This document shows, piece after piece, positions 45,971 to 55,502 of a stretch of 64,000 nt of DNA. The first letter of the stretch is position 1. Each line of letters begins with the position of its first letter. Both the position numbers and the translations under genes were made by a program. The stretch lies in the NCBI GenBank assembly GCA_021732445.1, contig JAKFUZ010000015.1, positions 88,792 to 152,791 of the forward strand, written 5' to 3'. The notes below the pieces were generated by a model that saw only the letters and a program-made list of their open reading frames with translations, did no database searches and was not told the DNA's origin. The DNA comes from Sphingomonas sp. Its GTDB lineage: Bacteria > Pseudomonadota > Alphaproteobacteria > Sphingomonadales > Sphingomonadaceae.

Positions 45971-46048
45971 CGAAAGCCTTCACTGTTGCGCGGGCGAAAC
46001 GCGCGCCTTTTGCCCCACGGGCGCCCCCGCTGTATAGCCCCCTCTACA

Positions 46049-46600
46049 ATGTTGCAAAATCGTGCCCCCACGCCGGTTGCTGACGGCAAACCCATTGTTC
46101 TGGTGGGGTTGATGGGTGTGGGCAAGTCCACGGTCGGCAGGCGCCTTGCGTCAAGGCTGCGAATGCCGTTCGTCGATGCCGACACCGAAATCGAAGCGGC
46201 GGCGGGCATGTCGATAACCGAGATATTCGACCGGTTTGGCGAGCCCTATTTCCGCGACGGCGAGCGCCGTGTGATTGCCCGCCTGATTGACGGCACGCCA
46301 AAGGTAATCGCAACCGGCGGCGGCGCTTTCATCAACGCCGAGACGCGCTCGTTGATTCTCGGTGCGGCCATTGCCGTGTGGCTCGATGCCCCGCCTGCCG
46401 TGCTCGCAGAACGCGTGCAACGCCGCGACACACGGCCATTGCTGCGCGGAAAAGATCCGGCAAAGGTGCTCGCCGAGCTGGCCATGATCCGCAATCCGGT
46501 CTATGCGATGGCCCCCATCCGCGTCGCCAGCAACCGGGCGCCGCACGAACTGACAGTAAACGCGATTTTGCAAGCGCTGACGAGACCGCCCGCCGCATGA
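46049..46600 (+). CDS. aroK: shikimate kinase
   Basis: The ATG at 46049 gives 183 residues; the frame is open upstream inside the divergent gene but not kinase-like. Walker A GLMGVGKSTVGRRLA, the shikimate-binding DADTEIE (DxD) and the GGGAF loop (IATGGGAFI) are clear. It phosphorylates shikimate for aromatic amino-acid synthesis. Coupled to aroB by ATGA. Confidence 0.96.
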   Translation: MLQNRAPTPVADGKPIVLVGLMGVGKSTVGRRLASRLRMPFVDADTEIEAAAGMSITEIFDRFGEPYFRDGERRVIARLIDGTPKVIATGGGAFINAETRSLILGAAIAVWLDAPPAVLAERVQRRDTRPLLRGKDPAKVLAELAMIRNPVYAMAPIRVASNRAPHELTVNAILQALTRPPAA

Positions 46601-47709
46601 CGCGCGCCCTGACGGAAATCACCGTTGAACTTGGCGCGCGGCGCTACCCGGTTCGCGTGCAGGCCGGGCTGCTGGCCCACGCCGGCGAGCATCTGGCGCC
46701 GCTTGCTGGTGACCGGCCGCTTGCGATCATCACCGATCATAATGTTGCCCGGCACCGTGACACGCTGGTCACGAGTCTGGCCGCGCAGGGCATCAAAACC
46801 AGCATACTCGATCTGCCACCCGGTGAAGCGAGCAAATCCTGGGCAACGCTTGCGCAGGTTACCGACTGGCTGCTCGGCCTGGGCGTGGAGCGCGGCGACC
46901 ATGTGGTGGCGCTTGGCGGCGGGGTGATTGGCGACCTTGTGGGCTTTGCCTGCGCCATTTTGAAGCGCGGCTGCAATTTCGTTCAGATACCCACCACATT
47001 GCTGGCCCAGGTCGATTCGTCGGTGGGGGGCAAAACCGCAATCAACACAGCCGCCGGCAAAAATCTGGTCGGCGCCTTTCATCAGCCATCGCTGGTGCTG
47101 ATCGATCCCGACACGCTTGACACGCTGCCCGCACGCGAGGTGCGCGCGGGTTATGCCGAGGTGGTGAAATATGGCCTGATTGACGACCTCGCCTTTTTTG
47201 GCTGGTGCGAGCGGACCGGCGCCGCGCTGCTGGCGGGCGATGCGGCGGCACGCACCCACGCCATCGCGCATTGCGTGACGGCCAAGGCCCGCATCGTGGC
47301 CGCAGACGAGCGCGAAACCACGGGCGCGCGCGCGCTTCTCAACCTTGGTCACACTTTTGGTCATGCGCTGGAGGCTGAGACCGGCTTTTCGGACCGGCTG
47401 CTCCACGGCGAAGGGGTAGCCGCCGGCATGGCGCTTGCGTTTGCGTATTCGGCGGCCCGGGGCCTGTGCCCGGGCGAACATGCCTTGCGGGTTGCCGCAC
47501 ATCTGCGCGCATGTGGCCTGCCCGATGGCCTGGCGGCGGCCAAGATTGGCGCAAGCGGCGCAGCGCTGGTCGAACATATGCGTCACGACAAGAAAATGAC
47601 GGGAGGTACGCTGCCCTTCCTCCTCGCGCGGGGCATCGGCCAGACCTATCTCGACACGTCGGTGAACCTCGACGATGTCGCCGCCTTTCTCGACGCGCAA
47701 CCCCGCTGA
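46597..47709 (+). CDS. aroB: 3-dehydroquinate synthase
   Basis: The ATG at 46597 overlaps the aroK stop; 370 residues. NAD/metal motifs: ALGGGVIGDLVGFACAILKR, QIPTTLLAQVDSSVGGKTAI, and the zinc-binding His residues in GHTFGHALE and LLHGEGVAAGM. Second enzyme of the shikimate pathway. Confidence 0.97.
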   Translation: MTRALTEITVELGARRYPVRVQAGLLAHAGEHLAPLAGDRPLAIITDHNVARHRDTLVTSLAAQGIKTSILDLPPGEASKSWATLAQVTDWLLGLGVERGDHVVALGGGVIGDLVGFACAILKRGCNFVQIPTTLLAQVDSSVGGKTAINTAAGKNLVGAFHQPSLVLIDPDTLDTLPAREVRAGYAEVVKYGLIDDLAFFGWCERTGAALLAGDAAARTHAIAHCVTAKARIVAADERETTGARALLNLGHTFGHALEAETGFSDRLLHGEGVAAGMALAFAYSAARGLCPGEHALRVAAHLRACGLPDGLAAAKIGASGAALVEHMRHDKKMTGGTLPFLLARGIGQTYLDTSVNLDDVAAFLDAQPR

Positions 47710-47716
47710 ACAGGCG

Positions 47717-48049
47717 TTATCGCCGCAGCGCCATCCACGCCAGCAACAGCCAGCCGATAATCAGCATGGCGCCGCCAGCCGGTGTAACGGCACCCAGCCA
47801 GCGCGGCAGACCCAGCGCCATCAGATAGAGCGTGCCGGCAAAAACCGCGCCGCCCGCCACAAACAGCCACGCCGGCATCCGCGCCTCCATGCGCCCTGCA
47901 ACCAGCGACGCAACGGCGTGGATCAGTTGATAGCTGCCACCCGTTTTCAGCCATTCCGCCGCCTGGCCCGACGCCGCGTGCGCGCCAAAGGCGCCGGCCG
48001 CCACCGCCACCGCGCCTGACAGTGCGGCCAGTACCGCGACCCATTTCAT
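47717..48049 (-). CDS. DUF423 family membrane protein
   Basis: 110 residues with about four TM helices. Starts MKWVAVLAALSGAVAVAAGAFGAHA, the conserved DUF423 opening, with late GAVTPAGGAMLIIGWLLLAW. Function unknown. Coupled by ATGA to the antiporter gene upstream. Confidence 0.9.
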   Translation of the reverse strand: MKWVAVLAALSGAVAVAAGAFGAHAASGQAAEWLKTGGSYQLIHAVASLVAGRMEARMPAWLFVAGGAVFAGTLYLMALGLPRWLGAVTPAGGAMLIIGWLLLAWMALRR

Positions 48050-49803
48050 CCCGGTACTGCCGGGGCAGGCGCAACGGCGCTGGCAAGCAGGGCGTCACGC
48101 CCGGCATACATGTCCTGCGACTCGGTCTGGGCCTGGAGCCGTTCGGCATCGCGCCGGCGATAGTCGCTTTCGGTGCGACTAATTTCTTCCGAATCGACGC
48201 CGAGATTCTCCATCGCCTGCCGGGCCATGACCACGGCCGATTCGAGCACCTCGCGCACCGTGCCAGCAACCGGCGCGCCCGCCATTTTCATCACGCTGCG
48301 GCGGTCATAAGCGCGCACGAACAGCGCAGCTTGGGGAAAGCCGTGGTGCACCGATTCGATAAAATCAGCGTCGATGACGTCCCCGTCGATGCAAAAGAGC
48401 AGCGCCTGCGCATCGTCACCACCGGCCTGCCGGAGCAACTCCATGCGGGTGCCGTCGCCATAATAGACCTTCATGCCAAAGGTGCCCGCGGTTTCGATCA
48501 TTTCAGGATCGCGATCGATCAGCGTCACTGAAATCCCTTGCGCCGTCAGCATTTGCGCGACCGTCTGGCCAAAGCGGCCATAGCCAATCACAATCGCGCT
48601 GGCGCCGTCATTGTGTGGCGCTTCCATGCCGCCGGCCACGCGCGGCGGGCCGGCCCGAAAACGGCGGGTCAGCGTCATCAGGAACGGCGTGGACGCCATC
48701 GACAAGGTTACGACGGCGCCGAACAGGCTGGCCGCCTCCGGCGCTATCAGCAACGCATCGCGTGCCTGCGCAAACAGCACAAAGCCGAACTCACCACCCT
48801 GGCTGAGCAGCAACCCAAGCGCAAAGGCCGCCCGCCACCGCATGTTGAACGCCAGGCCAATGCCCATGATGATCACCGTCTTGGTCACGATGAGCGCAGC
48901 GGCCATGCCGAGCACAAACAGCGGCCGCTCGGCAATCGCGTGCAAATCCAGCAACATGCCAACGCTCAGGAAGAACAGGCCCAGCAGGATCGCCCGGAAC
49001 GGATCGACATCTGCCTCAAGCTCGTGGCGATAGGGGCTGTCGGCCAGCATGACGCCTGCGATGAACGCGCCAAGCGCGGTCGATAGCCCAAGCGCCGCCA
49101 TGATCGCGGCGCTCGCGATAACCGTAAACAGCGCGGCAAACACAAACATCTCGCGCTCGCCCAGATTGCCAATGAGGCGAAACATCGGCCGCAGCAAAAA
49201 TCGTCCGGCCAGCACCAGGCCAGTGATGGCCAGCGCTGTGTACACCGCGGTTAGCCAGCCGGGCGGCGCATCGGCCCTGGGCGCCGCGCGCGACAGCACC
49301 GCCACAATGGTGATGAGCGGCACAATCGACAAATCCTGAAACAGCAGGATCGAAAACGCGCGTTCGCCAAACGGCGTGCGCAGCCGCCCGGCCGATTGCA
49401 GCATCGGGAGCACCTGCGCCGTCGATGAAAGCGCCAAAGGCAGGCCGAGCGCGATTGCCGCGGCGGTCGTAAACCCTGCACCAAAGGCGACCAGCACCGA
49501 TACCGCCAGCCCGCAAAGCGCCACCTGCAGCAGCCCCAGCGCAAAAATATCCTGCCGCAACCGCCACAGCCGCTGCGGGTTCAACTCCAGCCCCACGATG
49601 AACAGCAACAGGGTAATGCCAAGCTCGGCAATGCCCATTTTCGCGTCGGCATCGCCCACCAGCCCCAGCCCCTGCGGACCGACGACCGCGCCCGCAACGA
49701 GAAAGCCAAGCGTCGCGCCCAGCCCGAGCTTTCTGAACAGCAGCACAAAGAAGAGCGCAAAGCCGAGCAGTACGGTTGCATCTCGCAGCGCGGTGTCGCT
49801 CAT
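48046..49803 (-). CDS. KefC-type monovalent cation:proton antiporter (CPA2) with RCK domain
   Basis: 585 residues. About 12 TM segments (residues 1-380) with LLLFIVGLELNP and LALSSTAQVLPML typical of CPA2, then a cytoplasmic RCK_N domain (IVIGYGRFGQTVAQML, DGTRMELLRQAGGDDAQALL) binding nucleotide. It exports potassium in exchange for protons; glutathione gating as in KefB/C is not proven. Coupled by ATGA to the NifU-like gene upstream. Confidence 0.93.
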   Translation of the reverse strand: MSDTALRDATVLLGFALFFVLLFRKLGLGATLGFLVAGAVVGPQGLGLVGDADAKMGIAELGITLLLFIVGLELNPQRLWRLRQDIFALGLLQVALCGLAVSVLVAFGAGFTTAAAIALGLPLALSSTAQVLPMLQSAGRLRTPFGERAFSILLFQDLSIVPLITIVAVLSRAAPRADAPPGWLTAVYTALAITGLVLAGRFLLRPMFRLIGNLGEREMFVFAALFTVIASAAIMAALGLSTALGAFIAGVMLADSPYRHELEADVDPFRAILLGLFFLSVGMLLDLHAIAERPLFVLGMAAALIVTKTVIIMGIGLAFNMRWRAAFALGLLLSQGGEFGFVLFAQARDALLIAPEAASLFGAVVTLSMASTPFLMTLTRRFRAGPPRVAGGMEAPHNDGASAIVIGYGRFGQTVAQMLTAQGISVTLIDRDPEMIETAGTFGMKVYYGDGTRMELLRQAGGDDAQALLFCIDGDVIDADFIESVHHGFPQAALFVRAYDRRSVMKMAGAPVAGTVREVLESAVVMARQAMENLGVDSEEISRTESDYRRRDAERLQAQTESQDMYAGRDALLASAVAPAPAVPG

Positions 49804-50222
49804 GCCCGCACCGCCGCCAGGGCTGCTTCAGCGACCGCCTCGAACGCCAGGCGAATGGACGGGTGGCGCGCAGTGTGTGGCAGTGCCGGCGTAAAGATGT
49901 CGATGCCAGGCCATGGCGGCAGCGGTCCGGTGCCGGCAAGCCAAGCGGCCAGCGCCGCCCGCGCGACGTCCAGGCTTGCTGCATCCTGGCCAGGCGCATG
50001 GGCTGCCATCAGGCTGGCCGACGCCTGGCCAAGCGCACAGGCGCGCACTTCCAGCCCAAGTTCGGCCACCCGGCCATCGGCATCGGTCACCACGTCGACC
50101 GTCACCCGGCTGCCACACACTGGCGAGCGCTTTTCCACCGTTGCCATGGGGTCGGCCAGCCGCGCCGGCGGCACTGCCGCGGCAAGCCGCAAAATCTGGT
50201 TATTATAGAGCGGCGCATTCAT
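49800..50222 (-). CDS. NifU/IscU-like iron-sulfur scaffold protein, reduced cysteine set
   Basis: The ATG at 50222 gives 140 residues. It begins YNNQILRLAA, with the first two scaffold Cys positions in PVCGSRV and RACALGQAS. At the third position, where IscU/SufU have a Cys, it has ..RHPSIRLAFE, so only two ligands remain. A cluster-binding role is therefore doubtful. It is coupled by ATGA to cvpA upstream and to the antiporter downstream. Confidence 0.85.
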   Translation of the reverse strand: MNAPLYNNQILRLAAAVPPARLADPMATVEKRSPVCGSRVTVDVVTDADGRVAELGLEVRACALGQASASLMAAHAPGQDAASLDVARAALAAWLAGTGPLPPWPGIDIFTPALPHTARHPSIRLAFEAVAEAALAAVRA

Positions 50223-50779
50223 CGCCCGCGCTGAGCCTCGCCCAGGGCAGTGTTGCTGCCCTCTTCGAACACGGGGCGGCCCTGCCGGCGGCGCTCGACA
50301 AAATCGGCGATGCTCGCGCTGGTTGCCGACAGCAGCGGATAAGTGCGCGAGGCTGTGATCCATTCGGGGCGGCCGCCGGGCCCGCCGCCGACGGTGTCGG
50401 TTATCAGCACGATCAGCAGGAAGCTCAGGCTGGCGAAAATCAACCCCTTCAACCCGCCAAAGCCAAAGCCGAGCGCACGATCAATCGGCCCGATGACGGA
50501 GCTTCGGGTGCGCGCGCCAATCGCCCGCGCGACCATCCGCCCGCCAAAATAGGTGAGGCCAACGATTATCGCAAAAGCCAGCACGGCAGCGCCCGCGACC
50601 GTGCCGACCACGCCGCTTAACGCCACCATGAGCGGCGCATGGCCAAGCTTGAGCGCAAAAATGACCAAAATCCAGGCGATCAGGGACAAAATCTCGGTAA
50701 CAAAGCCGCGAATCAGGCCAAACAGCGCGCCGCCGCTGACCATGAGGATCACCACGATATCCAGCGCTGTCAGTCCCAT
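50219..50779 (-). CDS. cvpA: CvpA family membrane protein
   Basis: The ATG at 50779 gives 186 residues. Four TM helices with the CvpA opening LTALDIVVILMVSGGALFGLIRGFV and VGLTYFGGRMVARAIG. Needed for colicin V production in E. coli and generally for envelope stress tolerance. First of a tight cvpA-nifU-like-antiporter-DUF423 operon. Confidence 0.93.
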   Translation of the reverse strand: MGLTALDIVVILMVSGGALFGLIRGFVTEILSLIAWILVIFALKLGHAPLMVALSGVVGTVAGAAVLAFAIIVGLTYFGGRMVARAIGARTRSSVIGPIDRALGFGFGGLKGLIFASLSFLLIVLITDTVGGGPGGRPEWITASRTYPLLSATSASIADFVERRRQGRPVFEEGSNTALGEAQRGR

Positions 50780-50853
50780 AAATTCCCTCACACCCGCGCG
50801 AAAGCTGTTCCACCCCGGCGCCCGGCACATTTGGGGACGCGGTGGCCAAAGCG

Positions 50854-52227
50854 CTAGCCACGGCCGAGCATATGGTCAACGAAGCTGCCTAACGATTTGA
50901 AGCCGCTTAGCTTCAACGGCTGTTTTTCGCCCAGCAGCGCGGCCGGCACGAGCGCACGTTCAAAGCCGAGTTTGCCGGCCTCCTTCAGCCGCAGCCCGCC
51001 ATGCGCGACGGGGCGGATCTCGCCTGACAGCGCGACTTCGCCAAACGCAACCGAATCGACGGCAACGGGCCGCTCGCTGAGCGCGGATACCAGCGCGGCC
51101 GCCACCGCAAGGTCAGCCGCCGGGTCTTGCACGCGGTAGCCGCCGGCGATGTTGAGATATACCTCAGACGATGAGAAACTAAGGCCGCACCGCGCCTCCA
51201 GCACCGCAAGGATCATCGCGAGCCGACCCGAATCCCAGCCAACCACCGCGCGGCGCGGCGTGGCGCCGCTGGCCAGCCGCACCACCAGCGCCTGAATTTC
51301 AACGAGCACGGGCCGTGTCCCTTCAAGCGCTGGAAACACCGTGGTCCCGCTGACGCTTTCGTCGCGCTGCGTGAGGAACAGCGCCGAGGGGTTGGCAATT
51401 TCGGTCAGCCCTTCGGCCACCATTGCGAACACGCCAATTTCATCCGTGCCACCAAATCTGTTCTTGATGGCGCGCAGGATGCGATACTGGTGGCTGCGTT
51501 CGCCTTCGAAACTGAGCACCGTGTCAACCATATGCTCCAGCACGCGCGGGCCAGCGATGGCGCCGTCTTTCGTCACATGCCCGACCAGCACGACGGCGGT
51601 GCCACGTTCCTTGGCAAAGCGGATAAGCTCCTGCGCGCTGGCCCTGACCTGGCTGACGGTGCCGGGCGCGCCCTCAATCAGGTCTGAGTGCATTGTCTGG
51701 ATAGAATCGATCACCAGCAACGCCGGCGGGTGGCTCATGCCAAGCGTCGTCAATATGTCGCGGGTCGATGTTGCAGAGGCCAGTTGCACCGGCGCCGCCC
51801 CCAGCCCCAGCCGCCGCGCCCGCAGCCGCACCTGGTCGGCCGCTTCCTCGCCCGACACATAGGCAACCGCATGGCCGGCAATCGCAAGCTTTGCCGCGGC
51901 TTGCAGCAGCAAAGTCGACTTGCCGATGCCCGGATCGCCGCCAATCAAGGTGGCCGACCCTTCGACAAAGCCGCCGCCCAGCGCCCGGTCAAGCTCGGCG
52001 ATGCCGGTAGGCAGCCGGTCGGGCAGCGCAATGTCGCTGTTCAGCCCGACAAGCTCGATTGCCCGCCCGCCCGAGCGCAGATTATGCTTGGCGGCAAACG
52101 GGGTTGCCGGCCCGCCCGCTTCCTCGGCGAGCGTGTTCCACCCGCTGCAATCCCCACACTGGCCGGCCCAGCGGCTCGCCACGGAACCACAGGCCTGACA
52201 GACAAATTTCTTCTGGGTCTTTGCCAT
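50854..52227 (-). CDS. radA: DNA repair protein RadA (Sms)
   Basis: 457 residues, the family size. N-terminal zinc finger CQACGS ... CGDCSGW, Walker A GGDPGIGKSTLLLQ (about 95), the RadA-specific KNRFG motif (KNRFGGTDEIGVF) and a C-terminal Lon-like domain. It promotes branch migration in recombination. Seventy-four bases upstream of the cvpA start. Confidence 0.96.
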   Translation of the reverse strand: MAKTQKKFVCQACGSVASRWAGQCGDCSGWNTLAEEAGGPATPFAAKHNLRSGGRAIELVGLNSDIALPDRLPTGIAELDRALGGGFVEGSATLIGGDPGIGKSTLLLQAAAKLAIAGHAVAYVSGEEAADQVRLRARRLGLGAAPVQLASATSTRDILTTLGMSHPPALLVIDSIQTMHSDLIEGAPGTVSQVRASAQELIRFAKERGTAVVLVGHVTKDGAIAGPRVLEHMVDTVLSFEGERSHQYRILRAIKNRFGGTDEIGVFAMVAEGLTEIANPSALFLTQRDESVSGTTVFPALEGTRPVLVEIQALVVRLASGATPRRAVVGWDSGRLAMILAVLEARCGLSFSSSEVYLNIAGGYRVQDPAADLAVAAALVSALSERPVAVDSVAFGEVALSGEIRPVAHGGLRLKEAGKLGFERALVPAALLGEKQPLKLSGFKSLGSFVDHMLGRG

Positions 52228-52324
52228 CAGAACCGATTAGCGCAAACGGAACGATAAGGGAACATATCTATTCCTGTACCGGGCACCCTTGCCGCGCCCC
52301 CCGGCCACCGCTATCGCCTGAGGG

Positions 52325-53473
52325 ATGCAAGCGACAGACCTCCGCGTGGCCCTGTTCAGCGGCAATTACAATTATGTGCGCGATGGGCCAACGCAAGCGC
52401 TGAACCTGCTGGTGGGGCATCTGCTGAGCCGGGGGGCCGCTGTCCGGGTCTATTCGCCGACCGGGCCGAACCCGGCTTTTGCGCCGACCGGTGATCTTGT
52501 CGGCGTGGCCTCGGTGGCCATTCCCGGCCGCAGCGAATATCGCGTGGCACTTGGCATGCCGGGCAAGGTCCGGCGTGATCTGGAGGCATTTGCGCCAAAT
52601 CTGGTGCACGTGTCGGCGCCCGATATTCTAGGCCACCGGGCCGTAAGCTTTGCCCGCAAGCGCGACATTCCCGTGGTTGCCTCGGTCCACACCCGGTTCG
52701 AGACCTATCTGCGTTATTATGGCGGCGGGTTTCTGGAGCCGGCGGCAGTGGCGTTGCTGCGCCGCTTCTACCGCCGGTGCGACGCGATTTTGCCGCCGTC
52801 GGCCTCAATGGCGGATTTGTTGCGCGAGCAGCGGATGAACGATGATATCGGCATCTGGTCTCGCGGGATCGACCGCACAATCTTCACCCCGTCCGCGCGC
52901 AGCCTGGCCTGGCGCCGCGCGCTTGGCATTTGCGACGACGCGGTGGCAATCGGCTTTCTTGGCCGGCTCGTGCTTGAAAAGGGGCTGGATGTGTTCACGG
53001 CCGCCATCGCCGAGCTTCAGCGGCGCGGCGTGCCGCACCGGGTGCTCGTGGTGGGTGAAGGGCCGGCAAAGGAGTGGTTTGCCGAACATATTCCCAGCGC
53101 CGTTTTTGCCGGCTTTCAGCAGGGCGAAAATCTCGGCCGCGCAGTGGCGTCGATGGATGTGCTGTTCAACCCATCCGTCACCGAAACCTTCGGTAATGTA
53201 ACGCTTGAGGCGATGGCGTGCGCCGTGCCGGTTGTGGCGGCAATCGCAACGGGAAGCTCAAGCCTAGTCGATCACGGCGTTACCGGGCGCCTCGTTGAGC
53301 CAAGTGACATCGCCGGTTTTGCCGACGCGTTGCAGGCCTATTGCGAAGACCGCGATCTTGCCGACGACGATGGCGCCGCCGGCGAAGTGCGCAGCCAGGC
53401 CTATGGCTGGGAGGCGATCAACCAGACCGTGGTGGACAAATATCTGGCAGTGCTGGCGCGGCGCGGGCGCTGA
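52325..53473 (+). CDS. glycosyltransferase family 4 protein
   Basis: 382 residues. GT-B fold: N-terminal FSGNYNYVRDGPTQALNLLV and donor-side ..GRLVLEKGLDVFTAAI, VLVVGEGPAKEWF and the EX7E-type NPSVTETFGNVTLEAMACA. Similar to SqdX or mannosyltransferases that transfer sugar to lipids. The acceptor is unknown. No partner genes nearby. Confidence 0.9.
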   Translation: MQATDLRVALFSGNYNYVRDGPTQALNLLVGHLLSRGAAVRVYSPTGPNPAFAPTGDLVGVASVAIPGRSEYRVALGMPGKVRRDLEAFAPNLVHVSAPDILGHRAVSFARKRDIPVVASVHTRFETYLRYYGGGFLEPAAVALLRRFYRRCDAILPPSASMADLLREQRMNDDIGIWSRGIDRTIFTPSARSLAWRRALGICDDAVAIGFLGRLVLEKGLDVFTAAIAELQRRGVPHRVLVVGEGPAKEWFAEHIPSAVFAGFQQGENLGRAVASMDVLFNPSVTETFGNVTLEAMACAVPVVAAIATGSSSLVDHGVTGRLVEPSDIAGFADALQAYCEDRDLADDDGAAGEVRSQAYGWEAINQTVVDKYLAVLARRGR

Positions 53474-53502
53474 ACCGGCACCGCGCCGCCCGCTTTGCCG
53501 GG

Positions 53503-54084
53503 TCAGTCCAGCCGCTCGATCTTCTGGGCAAGCTCATCAACCATCGCGACGATTTCGTGCAGCCGTTCCGTCGACATCGTGCCGCGCGCGAATTTGTGCA
53601 TCAATACGGTGCGCAGATTGACCATCGCCCGGCGAATGGAGGCGCTGTGCGGCCTGGTCTGCGCCTCGCCCATGTCGCTCAGCCGGGCCATTAGCGCGGC
53701 CACCTCTCCGGCGCGTTCGTCGAGGTGGCTCTGCCCCGCCCCGGTGATGGCGAATTGCTTCTTGGCACCCTCGGCCTTTTGCTCCTCGATCAGCCCCATG
53801 TCATCAAGCAGCGTCAGCGTGGGGTAGACGATGCCGGGGCTGGGCGCATAGGCGCCGTGCGTCATTTCCTCGATCGCGCGGATCAGCTCATAGCCATGGC
53901 GGGGCGCGTCGGCGATCAGCCGCAGCAGCACGAGCCGCAGCTCTCCACTGTCGAACATGCGGCGGCGGCCATGCCCGCCCATCGCTTCAGCCCCAACGTC
54001 CCAGCGGACTTCAAAGGGGCCCCAGCGCTTCGAGCCGCGACCCGCGCCGTGCCGGCCGTCACATCCATGATAGGCATAAAACAT
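53503..54084 (-). CDS. PadR family transcriptional regulator
   Basis: The ATG at 54084 gives 193 residues. The start adds a His/Gly-rich lead (YAYHGCDGRHGAGRGSKRWG) before the winged helix: LRLVLLRLIADAPRHGYELI, THGAYAPSPGIVYPTLTLLDDMGLI, characteristic of PadR. A helical dimerisation tail follows. Palindromes just upstream suggest autoregulation. Confidence 0.93.
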   Translation of the reverse strand: MFYAYHGCDGRHGAGRGSKRWGPFEVRWDVGAEAMGGHGRRRMFDSGELRLVLLRLIADAPRHGYELIRAIEEMTHGAYAPSPGIVYPTLTLLDDMGLIEEQKAEGAKKQFAITGAGQSHLDERAGEVAALMARLSDMGEAQTRPHSASIRRAMVNLRTVLMHKFARGTMSTERLHEIVAMVDELAQKIERLD

Positions 54085-54112
54085 AGCAGCATTCCTTTCT
54101 TGTGATACTGCA

Positions 54113-54137
54113 AAGATATATCTTGTAACGTCCAAGA
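54113..54137. promoter_or_regulatory. candidate PadR operator (two overlapping palindromes)
   Basis: AAGATATATCTT is a perfect 12-bp palindrome at 54113-54124. A second pair TCTTG (54121-54125) / CAAGA (54133-54137) with a seven-base spacer overlaps it. Both lie 29-53 bases upstream of the PadR start and 46-70 bases before rarA. AT-rich, so one may also serve as the -10 region. Confidence 0.55.
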
Positions 54138-54182
54138 CAAGACGCTGGTGAAAAAATTTGGCATCCGCGCTATCAATGCCTG

Positions 54183-55502
54183 ATGGCCGATCTATTCGCG
54201 GGCGACACGCCGCCTCCCCCACAACCTTTGCCTGCGGGCAACACCCCGCTGGCCGACCGGATGCGGCCGGCAAGGCTAAGCGAGGTCGTGGGGCAGCAGC
54301 ACCTTACCGGGCCAGAGGGCGCGATCGGCAGGATGGTCGCGGCGGGGCGGCTGTCGTCCACCATTTTATGGGGACCGCCCGGCACCGGCAAAACCAGCAT
54401 CGCCCGCCTGCTCGCAGCCGCGGTGGGGCTTCGTTTCGTTACGATTTCAGCCGTTTTTTCGGGCGTGGCCGACCTGAAAAAGGCCTTTGCCGAGGCACGC
54501 GACCACGCGCGCGCAGGGCAGCGCACATTGTTGTTCGTTGACGAAATTCACCGGTTCAACCGTGCCCAGCAGGATGGTTTCCTGCCCTTTGTGGAGGACG
54601 GCACCGTCATCCTCATTGGCGCGACCACCGAGAACCCGTCGTTCGAGCTGAATGCGGCGCTGCTCAGCCGGGCGCAGGTGCTTGTCCTGAAGCGGCTTGA
54701 CGATGCCGCGCTTGGCGAATTGCTGGCCCGGGCCGAATCGGTGGAGGGGCGCTGCCTGCCGCTTACCGCCGACGCACGCGCCGCGCTGATCGGCGGCGCC
54801 GACGGAGACGGGCGCTTCATGCTCAATCAGGCCGAAACACTGTTTGCCGTCGACGTGCCCGAGCCGCTCGACCCGGCGGCGCTGTCAACATTTCTCGATC
54901 GCCGGCTCGCCGTTTATGACAAGGATCGCGAGGGGCATTACAACCTCATTTCCGCGCTGCACAAGTCCATGCGCGGCTCCGATCCGCAGGCCGCGTTATA
55001 CTATCTTGCGCGAATGCTGACGGCCGGCGAGGAGCCCCTTTACGTGCTGCGCCGGATCACCCGCTTTGCAAGCGAAGACATCGGCCTGGCCGATCCGCAG
55101 GCGCTGGTGCAGTGCCTGGCCGCGCGCGATGCCTATGCGTTTTTGGGCAGCCCCGAAGGCGAGCTCGCAATTGCGCAGGCGTGCCTCTATTGCGCCACCG
55201 CGCCGAAATCCAACGCGGCCTATCGCGCGCAAAAAGCGGCATGGAAATCGGCGCGCGAAACCGGATCGCTCCAGCCGCCGGCAAATATTCTCAATGCACC
55301 CACCAAGCTGATGAAAGACATCGGCTATGGTCGCGGCTATGCCTATGATCATGATCTGGACGAGGGGTTTTCGGGGGCAGATTATTGGCCCGACGGCATG
55401 GCCGCCCAAAATTATTATCAGCCAACCGGCCGCGGGCACGAAAAGCGCATCGCCGAACGGATGGCCTATTGGAAGGGGTTGAAGGATGCAGCGCGCGATT
55501 AG
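54183..55502 (+). CDS. rarA: replication-associated recombination protein RarA (MgsA)
   Basis: 439 residues. AAA+ clamp-loader-like ATPase: RMRPARLSEVVGQQHL, Walker A WGPPGTGKTSIARLLA (about 62), Walker B LLFVDEIHRFNRAQQD, and the C-terminal MgsA region ..NFPAY-equivalent (PPANILNAPTKLMKDIGYG). Acts at stalled forks. Seventeen bases overlap the next gene. Confidence 0.95.
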   Translation: MADLFAGDTPPPPQPLPAGNTPLADRMRPARLSEVVGQQHLTGPEGAIGRMVAAGRLSSTILWGPPGTGKTSIARLLAAAVGLRFVTISAVFSGVADLKKAFAEARDHARAGQRTLLFVDEIHRFNRAQQDGFLPFVEDGTVILIGATTENPSFELNAALLSRAQVLVLKRLDDAALGELLARAESVEGRCLPLTADARAALIGGADGDGRFMLNQAETLFAVDVPEPLDPAALSTFLDRRLAVYDKDREGHYNLISALHKSMRGSDPQAALYYLARMLTAGEEPLYVLRRITRFASEDIGLADPQALVQCLAARDAYAFLGSPEGELAIAQACLYCATAPKSNAAYRAQKAAWKSARETGSLQPPANILNAPTKLMKDIGYGRGYAYDHDLDEGFSGADYWPDGMAAQNYYQPTGRGHEKRIAERMAYWKGLKDAARD

